A program made the position numbers and the translations under genes. Positions 24,539 to 32,799 of a stretch of 34,768 bases of DNA are shown piece by piece. The stretch comes from Bacillota bacterium (GTDB taxonomy: Bacteria > Bacillota > Limnochordia > Darwinibacteriales > DTU012), in the NCBI GenBank assembly GCA_012520795.1, contig JAAYNP010000067.1:1-34768 (forward strand), given 5' to 3'. The notes beneath the pieces are model-generated. The model saw nothing but the letters and a program-made list of their open reading frames with translations. It did no database searches and had not been told where the DNA came from. Position 1 is the first letter of the stretch. Each line of letters opens with the position of its first letter.

Positions 24539-25582
24539 TTAGAGATAGCACACATCAAAATAGGTAGGGGGCTTAGGCAAAGGAATGCCGTCCTTGAGCG
24601 GCATGGCAAACAGATTGTATCTGGGCTTCACCCATGCCTTTCTTGCTGCTTGTTCGTAACCTCTGTCGTCTGGGCCCAAAGTGACCACCAGGTAATGGAT
24701 ACCTTTTCCCGCTGCATCCTGCCTCACCTTTTCCAAGAGGGGGTTTAGGTCTTCGTACTGATCCAATACCAGGTCAAAAAGCTGCCACACTTTGATCTCT
24801 TCGCCAAAGCCGGGAATATGGGGCAGGGGCCATATTTTGGATCCAATCCGAAAGATGGGGCGGGCCAGCTTAAACAGGGTCGGGATGTTCAAAACACGCT
24901 GGGTGTATTCCTCAGTTGTATCCCAGACGTTTACAGATGAGTCTTTATAGCTGAATCTGCCAAACAAATACCGTTCCCTCTGCTCGCGCGTGGCCTCCCG
25001 CTGGGCCAGATCCGGGTAAAGATCGAGACAGCTGAAACTGTCGGTAGCTTTGCTTTCAAGTTCCGCTTCCGGCTTATGGGTATACGTGGCCTTCTCCACT
25101 TCGGCTCCATTACAGCAGAAGCTGGCATGTACCGGTATGGTCAGGAAATCCTTTCCTTCCACCACCTGCGCTCCGGATCTGGTGATGATGCTGATCGAAC
25201 GCTCGTTATCCTCTTTGACATAGCCGAACAGGAAATCCAAATCCCTGCGGACGATTTCGCTGTAGGCAGCCTGCCAAAGCCGGAACATGTGCCGGGGGAG
25301 CCCTTTTTTGATCAGAGGGTTTGAGCGCCAATCGAAAACCAAGCCAGCCCGGCGTATTTCGTTGTTCAACCTTACCGTCACAGGGCCTACGCCCATGATA
25401 CCCAGAATCATGTCTTCGGCTTCATCTTCGACAACCAAAAAAATGGGGTCAGCAAACTTTTTGGCACGGAAGAAATAATCCTTTCGTTCGCTGACCAATC
25501 GAATCTGTCCACCCTGAGGTGTTAGTTTTTCAATCGCAATCAGTTTTTCATTATCGGCGTCCGTGGCCGGCCGTACGCGCAA
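24539..25582 (-). CDS. GNAT-like acetyltransferase-fold protein
   Basis: This protein of about 347 residues looks like a long GNAT-fold protein. The N-terminal LRVRPATDADNEKLIAIE is a GNAT beta1. GPVTVRLNNEIRRAGLVFDWRSNPLIKKG resembles the acyl-CoA-binding region but lacks a clear Q/RxxGxG/A loop. A second, weaker half follows, ending near FDVCYL. TTG 25582 follows GGAGGGTG by 6-7 nt, whereas the ATG-like frame at 25624 does not. A strong promoter lies at 25694-25722. It may supply an acylated or aminoacylated substrate to the ATP-grasp partner; this is inference from their pairing. Confidence 0.7.
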   Translation of the reverse strand: MRVRPATDADNEKLIAIEKLTPQGGQIRLVSERKDYFFRAKKFADPIFLVVEDEAEDMILGIMGVGPVTVRLNNEIRRAGLVFDWRSNPLIKKGLPRHMFRLWQAAYSEIVRRDLDFLFGYVKEDNERSISIITRSGAQVVEGKDFLTIPVHASFCCNGAEVEKATYTHKPEAELESKATDSFSCLDLYPDLAQREATREQRERYLFGRFSYKDSSVNVWDTTEEYTQRVLNIPTLFKLARPIFRIGSKIWPLPHIPGFGEEIKVWQLFDLVLDQYEDLNPLLEKVRQDAAGKGIHYLVVTLGPDDRGYEQAARKAWVKPRYNLFAMPLKDGIPLPKPPTYFDVCYL

Positions 25583-25693
25583 CTGATCACCCTCCTTATC
25601 CCCGCAAAAGCCAGTTTTCCTCACAAAATATGTTATTTAGGTAAACTATTGCCCTATAATCGTTTAGAAAATATAAAATATGAACCTGCGCAG

Positions 25694-25722
25694 ATTATTA
25701 CATATATATAACTGGCTGTCAA
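25694..25722 (-). promoter_or_regulatory. Promoter of the GNAT-like/ATP-grasp unit
   Basis: TTGACA (25722-25717) and AATAAT (25699-25694), 17 nt apart with an AT-rich spacer, precede the TTG start by about 110 nt. That leaves a long 5' leader in which I see no recognised riboswitch. Confidence 0.7.
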
Positions 25723-25749
25723 GAACAACTTTACTCTGCAATTTGGCAA

Positions 25750-27603
25750 TCAAGGCCGCGGCGGCTGCACCGGCATGCCCCAGGGCGCTTGCTGCCCCGG
25801 CTGCCATGGCTGGCCCGCTCCAGGGCCTTGACCCGGCCATGCACCCCGGGCTTGGCTGACACTTACCGTGCCAATCTGCATGCCTGGAGCGTATTCACCA
25901 TCAACAAACAGCCCGTCCATTTCTATGCCGCTGTGGCTGCCGCCGCGGTAGACAGCATAACTCTGCCCAGTCTCGATCAACGGCGAAGACACCACCAGCG
26001 ATTGATAAGCCTTGCTGGATCGGAATGTGATGATCGGTTCATTGTCACTTGAGGCAATATGCACCAGCTCGCGGGCAGGGACGTTGCTAAAGGTGATCAT
26101 CAGCGACTGCTGGCTTGATCCGGCACTTGGCGCCATGGCCATCCCGGCACTCCCGGCCGCTACTACCAGCCCACCATCAATGATGAAACTTCTGTTGTAA
26201 TCCAAAGCGCTGTTGCCAAAACCCGTGGGGCCATGAACAATCACCGTACCGCCAGTCATGGTGATATCACCATTGCAGTCGATCCCATCGCCCTCGGCGC
26301 TGACAAAAACATAACCTCCGTTAATAATCATTTCGCCATATGCTTCAGATCTAAACCGGTTCTGACCAACCCGGCCGCGAAGCGCCGATTCATCCACTCC
26401 TCCGGCTGCATTAATACCGTCATCCCGCGCTCCAACAACCCGAATAGTCCCGCCGTTAATTGTGATGGATGTACTTTCCAACCCTTCATAGCAGCTTGAA
26501 ATACTGATGCCGCCATTATTGATGATCAGGCCGGAGTCGGCATGAATTGCATCATCACCGGAACTGATCCTGATGGAACCTCCGTTAATCAAGATCTGAT
26601 CATTGGCTTGGATGGCATCGTCCGATGAATCAATGTCAATACTGCCTTCGTCGATTACTATGCTCTCCCCGGCTTTTAACCCTTTGGCACTGGGAGAATC
26701 CTGTGCGCCTGCTTGACTTGCCGGCATCCACATCTCTCTCCCCCACATGCCCCATGTTGGGAGATTGCTGGAAACTGCACTGCCCCCGCCGGATTTGATC
26801 GTGAGCGACCCGCCCTTAATGTATATATTAGTTTCCGCCTGGATTCCATCCAATCCAGCGGTAATGTCAATAACGCCATCTTCGAAATATATGAAACCTC
26901 TGCCGGGATCGACATCGTTGTTGGACTGCATTCCATCCTGCTGCGCATTGACAATAATCCGGCCGGCCTTGACTGCAATCATGTCCCGGCCTTTAATCCC
27001 ATCTCCCACAGCGGTGACTTCCACCGTACCGGCAGCTATTTTCAAATCATCTTTGCTGACAATGCCGTGGCGGTAGCTGCCGTTGACAATCAGAACCCCT
27101 GTGCCATTGATAGTCAGATCATCCCTGCTGAAAATGGCGGCATTGACATCATCTGCATCAAGTTCACCTGCCGGTGCAGGGCCGTCGGTTATAACGTTGA
27201 CCGTCTCCGGGGCCAGGGTAAGGAGCACCTTGTCGGCATTTAGTACATAAACTGCCGCAGCCGTGGATGATGTCAGATTGACACCATTTAGGACAATCTG
27301 CACATCATCGTTGTCACCAGCATTGACGAGCAGCTTCCCATCGGGCAGTGTACCCTGGATTAGATAGGTGCCGGCAGCGTTTATAATTACAGCTCTGCCG
27401 GCGGCCACCGCACCGGAACCTGTGACGCTGATCCCATCGGCGCTGAGGGTGATCGCTGCGGCATTGACAGCATCATAGCCTGCATCGAGGTCTTTCTTGG
27501 TGAAGCTGGCTGGTGCGTTGGACGTGCTGTTTGCCGCTGCACTGGCAGCAAGCAGCAGTGGAAGTATGATAGAAGTGACAATCAGCGCTGTAGACTTTCT
27601 CAT
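25750..27603 (-). CDS. Secreted beta-helix carbohydrate-binding-domain protein (DUF4353-like)
   Basis: This 617-residue protein has a signal peptide (IVTSIILPLLLAASAAA, cleavage near 24). The body is a right-handed beta-helix-like series of I-x-I/GG/D-G-I turns: GVLIVNGSYRHGIVSKDDL, GIKGRDMIAVKAG, GLDGIQAETNIYIKGG, SDDAIQANDQILINGG, GDDAIHADSGLIINNGG, GDGIDCNGDITMTGG. This matches the calcium- and polysaccharide-binding DUF4353/Cthe_2159-type family. The last 40 residues are rich in Gly, Pro, Gln and Trp and may be a linker or wall-associated tail. It is the last gene behind the ABC-2 permeases, 40 nt away. Confidence 0.88.
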   Translation of the reverse strand: MRKSTALIVTSIILPLLLAASAAANSTSNAPASFTKKDLDAGYDAVNAAAITLSADGISVTGSGAVAAGRAVIINAAGTYLIQGTLPDGKLLVNAGDNDDVQIVLNGVNLTSSTAAAVYVLNADKVLLTLAPETVNVITDGPAPAGELDADDVNAAIFSRDDLTINGTGVLIVNGSYRHGIVSKDDLKIAAGTVEVTAVGDGIKGRDMIAVKAGRIIVNAQQDGMQSNNDVDPGRGFIYFEDGVIDITAGLDGIQAETNIYIKGGSLTIKSGGGSAVSSNLPTWGMWGREMWMPASQAGAQDSPSAKGLKAGESIVIDEGSIDIDSSDDAIQANDQILINGGSIRISSGDDAIHADSGLIINNGGISISSCYEGLESTSITINGGTIRVVGARDDGINAAGGVDESALRGRVGQNRFRSEAYGEMIINGGYVFVSAEGDGIDCNGDITMTGGTVIVHGPTGFGNSALDYNRSFIIDGGLVVAAGSAGMAMAPSAGSSQQSLMITFSNVPARELVHIASSDNEPIITFRSSKAYQSLVVSSPLIETGQSYAVYRGGSHSGIEMDGLFVDGEYAPGMQIGTVSVSQARGAWPGQGPGAGQPWQPGQQAPWGMPVQPPRP

Positions 27604-27643
27604 GGATTGAAGCCTCCCTCATTTTGCATAGCCCGGGCACGCC

Positions 27644-28435
27644 CTAATAGTCCGCTCTTCTCAAGAACAGCCTGTAGGCTGCGGCCAACAACAACAGGTT
27701 ATACGCCGCTCCAATCAGCAAGTACACCGAGTAGCTCAAATCGGCACTCATGGTTATTGGCATAAACTTGACCAGCATGCCTTTGATTGCCCAGAAGTTG
27801 GGAAAGATCCCCAACACATACTGCAGCCTTCCCTGGAATGTTTCCAAAACCATCAATGCAGGGACAAGCGCCAGCATCCCTGTGCCCTTGATCATGGCAA
27901 AACCTTCCACCTTGTTTTTGGCAAAGGCTCCCTGAAGCAAGGCCAAAGCCGGGGTGAACAGGCTGTTGACCGCCGCAAAGGCAATAATGTGCCCCAAGCC
28001 TATGCTGTTAAAAACCGAGACGCCCATGATCGAATATTTGTCGCCGGCCAGAAGCTTCGTACCAACAAGGATCACAACAACCCCCACAACTGACATCAGG
28101 TAGATATAGGCCATTTTGAACCTGAGATAACCGGAAGCCCCCACAGGGGTGACGGCAATGGTACTCAGCGTGGATTCATCCTTGTGGTCCAGCAGGAGAA
28201 AGGCAGCCATGGCCGCCAGGAAAAAAGGCCCAAATGCCAGGATGATCACAATCAGAAGCAGCATTGTCACCTTGAGCACGGTTTCCTGCATGGGAACTAT
28301 TGACTCAAAAATCATGGGAAAGACAAAGGACGACAAGGCCAAGATGATGATCGGAAACAAACACATATAAATATTAATCGGATCACGAATAATGGTTTTG
28401 ACCTCATACCTGAATAAAGACAGGTATTTGCCCAC
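27644..28435 (-). CDS. ABC-2 type transporter permease (fluoroquinolone-exporter type)
   Basis: This protein of about 263 residues has six hydrophobic segments (CLFPIIILALSSFVF, VTMLLLIVIILAFGPFFLA, and four more). The N-terminal FRYEVKTIIRDPINIY is the amphipathic cytoplasmic helix of ABC-2 permeases. It pairs with the next permease and the ATPase upstream, resembling the three-gene exporter group typified by Mycobacterium Rv2686c-Rv2688c. GTG 28435 follows GGGGGTAA, and the stop of the preceding permease is 4 nt away. The substrate is unknown. Confidence 0.85.
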   Translation of the reverse strand: MGKYLSLFRYEVKTIIRDPINIYMCLFPIIILALSSFVFPMIFESIVPMQETVLKVTMLLLIVIILAFGPFFLAAMAAFLLLDHKDESTLSTIAVTPVGASGYLRFKMAYIYLMSVVGVVVILVGTKLLAGDKYSIMGVSVFNSIGLGHIIAFAAVNSLFTPALALLQGAFAKNKVEGFAMIKGTGMLALVPALMVLETFQGRLQYVLGIFPNFWAIKGMLVKFMPITMSADLSYSVYLLIGAAYNLLLLAAAYRLFLRRADY

Positions 28436-28439
28436 ACTA

Positions 28440-29159
28440 TTACCCCCTTGCCGCGTTGTCCTTGAATTCGGGATAAACCGCAAATCTGAGAAGCACTGCG
28501 GCTAGAACTGCAAGATAGATACATCCGCCAACGGCCATGCCAAACTGGTACTCCCCAGTTACGGCGGATGAGATGAGATGGCTGGCTGAATGGGACGGTG
28601 AAATCATGAACAGAAACTCGTACTTGGCATCAATAATGCCAAGGCTTAAGAATATTGAGGGCATGACGAAGACAAGCATGTACAGCATCAGCATACCAAG
28701 CATGGTCGTGAAGTCTCTGCTGTTTAAGGAAAGGATAAAACCAATAGCTGCATGAGCTGCACCGGCAATGACTACAAACAAGAGCAGCAGAAAATAGTTG
28801 AAGGTAACTCTATGGATTATATACAACGCAGCAGCGGTAACCACAGCTGACTCCAGGGCAAGCGCCATGGAGGCAATGGTTTTGGCTGTAAGGATTTGCC
28901 CCATGGATACAGGCATCACCATCATGGTCCGAATTGTACCGTCCTGCTTTTCAAGGTGGTGGGATGCACCAAGAAGCAGGATCGACATGGCCGCGACATC
29001 GACAAAGATTACCAGCGGAGCAATTTCCCGGGCTTCCTCGGCGGAGATGAATAAAAACAACCCGATCCAGATAACTGCCGTAACCAGGCTTACAGGGAGG
29101 ATCTTGTACTTCAGCAGCCTGTTAAATTCACCCTTAATCAATCTGGCCAGCTTGTTCAT
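28440..29159 (-). CDS. ABC-2 type transporter permease
   Basis: This 239-residue permease has six hydrophobic segments, with IKGEFNRLLKYKILP as the entry helix. HHLEKQDGTIRTMMVMPVS is the charged elbow typical of these exporters. It overlaps the ATPase stop by about 26 nt and the next permease follows 4 nt after its stop, so the two membrane subunits are tightly coupled and likely form a heterodimer. Confidence 0.85.
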   Translation of the reverse strand: MNKLARLIKGEFNRLLKYKILPVSLVTAVIWIGLFLFISAEEAREIAPLVIFVDVAAMSILLLGASHHLEKQDGTIRTMMVMPVSMGQILTAKTIASMALALESAVVTAAALYIIHRVTFNYFLLLLFVVIAGAAHAAIGFILSLNSRDFTTMLGMLMLYMLVFVMPSIFLSLGIIDAKYEFLFMISPSHSASHLISSAVTGEYQFGMAVGGCIYLAVLAAVLLRFAVYPEFKDNAARG

Positions 29160-30015
29160 GGAGCTCCACTCCTGTCACAATAATGAAGATCTCTTCCATC
29201 GTTGTCTCTCCGCTGTGGATAGTCTCGATGTTTGCAGTCTTCAAGAGATTGTGGAAATCTTCGTTAAACCCGATCCCATCCAGGGGAAAGACAGCGCTGG
29301 TCAAAACTCCGTTGTCCCGGTACTCAACCTTGACTTCCCGCTTGCCGTATTTCAATTTCAGATCCCTTGGCGTGGAAATCTCAACAAGTTCACCCTCAAC
29401 ACAAAAGGCTACCCGGTCGCAAAGCTGCTCCACATCGTTCATCAGGTGGGTGGTCAAAAACACCGTGCCGCCTATATCTCTGTATTCAGCAATCATATCC
29501 TTGATTATCCGTGCATTCTTAGGATCAAGACCGTTGGTTACTTCATCAAGGAACAAGACCTGGGGGTTGTTGAGCATGGCTCGGACGAAGTTTAAGCGCA
29601 CCTTCATCCCCTTGGAGTATTCACCAACCCTCATATTACGATATTCCCAAAGCCCCACCCTTTCCATCAGTTCCTGGATATTGGCGGTGCTCTTGTAGAA
29701 GCCGGCAAAAAACTGCATGTTCTCCAGGGCTGTAAGTTTTGTAAAATGCACCGGTACCTCAAAGCCAACACCAATCTCTTCATAGAAAGAATGGTTCATA
29801 GCCTTCAAATCCTGCCCAAAATACCGGATGCTGCCCCTGTAATCCTCGAGCAATTTCACCAGTATTTTCTGCATAGTGGATTTTCCTGCACCGGACGGGC
29901 CTAAAAGCCCGAATATTTCACCTTCCAGCACATCAAAGGAAATGCCCTTGATCACATCGCCGCTGGAAGACGGATAGCGGAAGTGCAGGCCTTTGACACT
30001 GAAGGCTGTTCCCAT
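29134..30015 (-). CDS. ABC transporter ATP-binding protein
   Basis: This 293-residue ATPase has Walker A GPSGAGKST at about 39-47, a Q-loop near GVGFEVPVHF, a signature region GEYSKGMKVRLNFVRAML (the degenerate LSGGQ common to ABC-2 exporters), Walker B VLFLDE with NGLDPKN, and the switch His in LTTHLMND. A C-terminal extension of about 80 residues follows, as in drug-efflux ATPases. ATG 30015 follows AAAGGAG. It lies 23 nt after the TetR gene, so all four export genes and tetR form one operon. Confidence 0.92.
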   Translation of the reverse strand: MGTAFSVKGLHFRYPSSSGDVIKGISFDVLEGEIFGLLGPSGAGKSTMQKILVKLLEDYRGSIRYFGQDLKAMNHSFYEEIGVGFEVPVHFTKLTALENMQFFAGFYKSTANIQELMERVGLWEYRNMRVGEYSKGMKVRLNFVRAMLNNPQVLFLDEVTNGLDPKNARIIKDMIAEYRDIGGTVFLTTHLMNDVEQLCDRVAFCVEGELVEISTPRDLKLKYGKREVKVEYRDNGVLTSAVFPLDGIGFNEDFHNLLKTANIETIHSGETTMEEIFIIVTGVELHEQAGQID

Positions 30016-30038
30016 GACCTTTCTCCTTTCTTTAGCTT

Positions 30039-30707
30039 TTAAAGCTGCCTTCGATCCTGATGCTGATCGGAAGCCGGGTGCTTCCGGGATATCCCATATT
30101 GGACAACGTCAATTACCTGGATGGCGGTCTCAAGCAGATATTCGGGTTCTCCAGACGAAACCAGTTTATGGATATTTGCAAACGTAACCTCGATCAGTTT
30201 CACCACAAATCCAGGGGGGTAGCGGCTGTCTATCTGCCCTGACTGCACAGCTTGGTAAACCCATTCGTTAAAGGATTCGTAATAGTTTACGCCAAAAATG
30301 CCGAACAAGCGGCTGCGGAAACCGTCATCTTCCTCCATTAGCCTGCTGGAGAGATGCTGCATCCGCTCATCGTCCAGCATGAACTCAGTGGTTGCTTTTA
30401 TAGCAACTTTAAGGGTGCCGAAAAAATCTGTGGTATCAAGTTTCTCCTGCATAAGCGGATAGAAGTAGGACAGCTTCTTCTGGGTAACGATGTCCATCAC
30501 GGCCGCATATAGCCCGAATTTCCCGCCGAAATGGTGATAGAAGCTGCCTTTGCTTATGCCTGCTTTCTTGAGGATATCATTGAGAGACGCATCGTCATAC
30601 CGCTTTGCGGCGAACTCATCGATCGCCGCTTCTTTAAGCTCTGGGTAGCGCAAGAGCGGATTGCTTTCACCTATGAGGGCATTGTAGTCGAAAGTGCGGT
30701 TTTTCAA
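30039..30707 (-). CDS. TetR family transcriptional regulator
   Basis: This protein of about 222 residues has an N-terminal HTH: ELKEAAIDEFAAKRYDDASL, then NDILKKAGISKGSFYHHFGGKFGLY, the standard TetR helix 2-3 and Y.HF block. The C-terminal ligand-binding domain is diverse. TTG 30707 is chosen because GAGGTG precedes it by 6 nt; GTG 30716 or the frame from 30740 are alternatives. It is the first gene of the exporter operon, and its own promoter carries the palindromic operator, so it probably represses itself and the exporter until a ligand binds. Confidence 0.88.
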   Translation of the reverse strand: MKNRTFDYNALIGESNPLLRYPELKEAAIDEFAAKRYDDASLNDILKKAGISKGSFYHHFGGKFGLYAAVMDIVTQKKLSYFYPLMQEKLDTTDFFGTLKVAIKATTEFMLDDERMQHLSSRLMEEDDGFRSRLFGIFGVNYYESFNEWVYQAVQSGQIDSRYPPGFVVKLIEVTFANIHKLVSSGEPEYLLETAIQVIDVVQYGISRKHPASDQHQDRRQL

Positions 30708-30738
30708 TCGTAACACCTCGTGGATGAGAGTAAAGCGC

Positions 30739-30774
30739 AATTAGACCAGGCAGTCTAAACCACCTGGTCTAATT
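30739..30774. promoter_or_regulatory. Operator of the TetR/exporter operon
   Basis: AATTAGACCAGG (30739-30750) and CCTGGTCTAATT (30763-30774) are perfect 12-bp inverted arms. Inside them TTAGAC-CAGGCA-GTCTAA (30741-30758) is a second palindrome. The site abuts and overlaps the -10 box, a normal place for TetR repression; two dimers may bind. Confidence 0.85.
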
Positions 30775-30801
30775 GTAGCACACATATTCAGCGGGTGTCA
30801 A
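30772..30801 (-). promoter_or_regulatory. Promoter of tetR-ABC operon
   Basis: TTGACA (30801-30796) and TACAAT (30777-30772) are 18 nt apart. The operator begins within the last bases of the -10 element, so repressor binding would block initiation. Confidence 0.82.
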
Positions 30802-30834
30802 TATATGATCATTATTATAATATGGCTGCGTATA

Positions 30835-31733
30835 CTATATCCCATCTCGTGAATAATCGATCAATTCCATGGTCAAATATTCTATACCATGGTAATAATT
30901 CGTAACCGAGTTTGCGTAGACCAGACCAATGTACGGAACAAATTTGATTAATATGTCCTCATCGTTTTGGACAGCGACAAAAATGTAACAGCAGTGTTTT
31001 CCGAGGGAGGGACTATATGGAGTTGGCACCTAGTGCAGCTTGGGTTTATCAAGTTACAAGTAGATTTGAAGAACCTGGTGGATCCACTATGGAGGATCAA
31101 GGTGAGGGAACCCTTGATGTGATTAATTTAGAAATCAAGGAGGACCAAACTGTTTATGAAATGAAGTCAACGTTCAGGTTGGATGAATCAGGAGAACGCG
31201 TAAGCTTCTTCCAATATGTGAAGTTACCTGACTATCGCTACTTCGAGTGGGATGAAGATGATAATCCAAAACTGGCCTTGCAGGCGCCTCTGGATATCGG
31301 GGCCGATCTCATGGGTGGTATTGTGACTGGACAAGAGAAAGTCGATACTCCAATCGGCACCTTCGACGCATGGGTTGCGGAAAGCAGCCCGATTGACGCT
31401 GCCGTTCAGATCGCCCTCCCAGTGGCTGAAAGCCCAGTCCATATCCGGAACAGCTGTTCATATTCTTTGACACTTTCTACTTTTACCATAACTTCCTGAT
31501 CCACTGTTCCATGGCCAATCGTGACAACTACAGTTTATAAACTTTCCTGATTATATCTGTTACAGCAACACCTAAGCCGCCGCTGAAGTTTAGTTTCACA
31601 TCAGGTATTCCGACTCCATTGCTATCAACAACTTGTCCTGATACAGAGTAGACTTCTTTGCTCCTCCCACACAAGCGGTCAATACCATGGACAGCACAAT
31701 CAATACAACAAAACCACTGTTGCTCTTTTTCAT
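30835..31733 (-). pseudogene. Decayed lipoprotein with inverted central segment
   Basis: On the minus strand, ATG 31733 opens a lipoprotein signal (GFVVLIVLSMVLTAC). After a frameshift come YSVSGQVVDSNGVGIPDVKL (carboxypeptidase-regulatory-like) and VTIGHGTVDQEV, then WAFSHWEGDLNGSVN, the first half of an InlB-type divergent repeat. The second half, LDSDKNVTAVFSEGG, is on the plus strand from about 30961. It is followed there by LAPSAAWVYQVTSRF and VDTPIGTFDAWVAES, ending near 31388. The C-terminal end (FVPYIGLVYANS, YLTMELIDYS, stop at 30835) is again on the minus strand. The parts fit one ancestral protein if roughly 30961-31390 is flipped. There are several frameshifts, so it is dead as written. 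Confidence 0.7.
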
Positions 31734-31843
31734 GTAAGCAGCCCCCTTCTTCACATCGCTTTTGTATGTTTCTCACACAACTTGGATAAAGCGGTTTTTA
31801 TTGTTTTTACCGATATTTTCGAATAATTCCTTTAAACAGAATA

Positions 31844-32764
31844 TCACCGCACCAAATTGTCCAAATCGTAGGGAGTCACCTGGTACACATAGTAATTAAG
31901 CCAGTTGGAAAACAAAAGATTGGCATGGCTGCGCCACAGCACCAGCGGCAGCCGATTGGGATCATCCTGTGGGTAATAGTTCTTGGGAATCTCGATCGGC
32001 AGCCCCTTGCTCGCATCCCGCTGATACTCGTTCTGCAGCGTATGGGGATCGTATTCGGCATGGCCGGTGACGAAAATTTGGCTTCCGTACTTGTCGGCCA
32101 CAATGCACACACCCACTTCCTCCGATTCGGCAAGAATCTCCAAGTCCTCGACTTTCTCGATATCCTTCCGCCGGATTTCCGTGTGCCGGGAATGGGGCAT
32201 GAAAAAGCGATCGTCAAAACCGCGAAGCAGCGGAACGTTGGGACGCAACGCATAATGGCTGAAGACACCGAATTGCTTTGCCGGAAGCTGATACTTCGGG
32301 ATCCGGTAGTGGTGGTAGAGCCCGGCCTGAGCCCCCCAGCAGATGTGCAGGACGGAAGTGACGTTCTTCTTGGACCACTCCATGATTTGAGTCAACTCAT
32401 CCCAATAGGCCACTTCTTCAAACTCCATCTGCTCAACGGGAGCCCCGGTAATGATCATCCCGTCAAAGCGCTCGTTCTTGATGGCGCTGAACGTTTTGTA
32501 AAACCGGGACAGGTATTCCGCAGGCGTATTCTTCGCTTGATAAGTCTCGGGATGAAGCAGGACTATTTCCGCCTGCAATGGATTGTTGCCTATTAGGCGC
32601 AGCAGCTGAATTTCGGTTTCTATCTTCGTGGGCATCAGATTCAAGATAATGATCTTCAAAGGGCGGATATCCTGGCTGAGCGCCCTGCTCTCATCCATGA
32701 CGAAAATGCCTTCCCGCTTGAGGACATACTTCGCCGGCAAATCGTTGGGAACCTTGACTGGCAT
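31844..32764 (-). CDS. metA: Homoserine O-acetyltransferase (MetA family)
   Basis: This 306-residue MetA-fold acyltransferase activates homoserine for methionine synthesis. The acyl-enzyme Cys142 lies in [12 protein letters not shown], and His235 and Glu237 in GHAEYD complete the triad. Residue 111 is Glu (ITGAPVEQ), the residue known to select acetyl-CoA; succinyl-specific enzymes have Gly there. This fits the adjacent O-acetylhomoserine sulfhydrylase. ATG 32764 follows AAGGGGG; the frame to 32785 is unnecessary. It is 35 nt behind metY and shares its riboswitch. Confidence 0.95.
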   Translation of the reverse strand: MPVKVPNDLPAKYVLKREGIFVMDESRALSQDIRPLKIIILNLMPTKIETEIQLLRLIGNNPLQAEIVLLHPETYQAKNTPAEYLSRFYKTFSAIKNERFDGMIITGAPVEQMEFEEVAYWDELTQIMEWSKKNVTSVLHICWGAQAGLYHHYRIPKYQLPAKQFGVFSHYALRPNVPLLRGFDDRFFMPHSRHTEIRRKDIEKVEDLEILAESEEVGVCIVADKYGSQIFVTGHAEYDPHTLQNEYQRDASKGLPIEIPKNYYPQDDPNRLPLVLWRSHANLLFSNWLNYYVYQVTPYDLDNLVR

Positions 32765-32799
32765 ACCGTATTGCCCCCTTTCCAATCCTTCGATTCGAT

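Noticed and set aside
26000-27200. Repeated GG-D-G-I codon pattern as a DNA repeat array or CRISPR
   Set aside because: The periodicity is at the protein level (beta-helix turns) with variable DNA and no conserved direct repeat or spacer structure.
30835-31029. 64-codon minus ORF as a separate gene
   Set aside because: Only its C-terminal part is protein-like and it belongs to the decayed lipoprotein; the first part is antisense to the inverted segment.
31017-31499. 160-codon plus ORF as an intact gene
   Set aside because: It lacks a signal peptide, begins inside an InlB-type repeat context and its last third is antisense to the minus-strand repeat; it is the inverted piece of the lipoprotein.
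31528-31776. 82-codon minus ORF as an intact small protein
   Set aside because: Its first half is out of frame with a clear lipoprotein signal peptide starting at 31733; it is a frameshifted part of the decayed lipoprotein.
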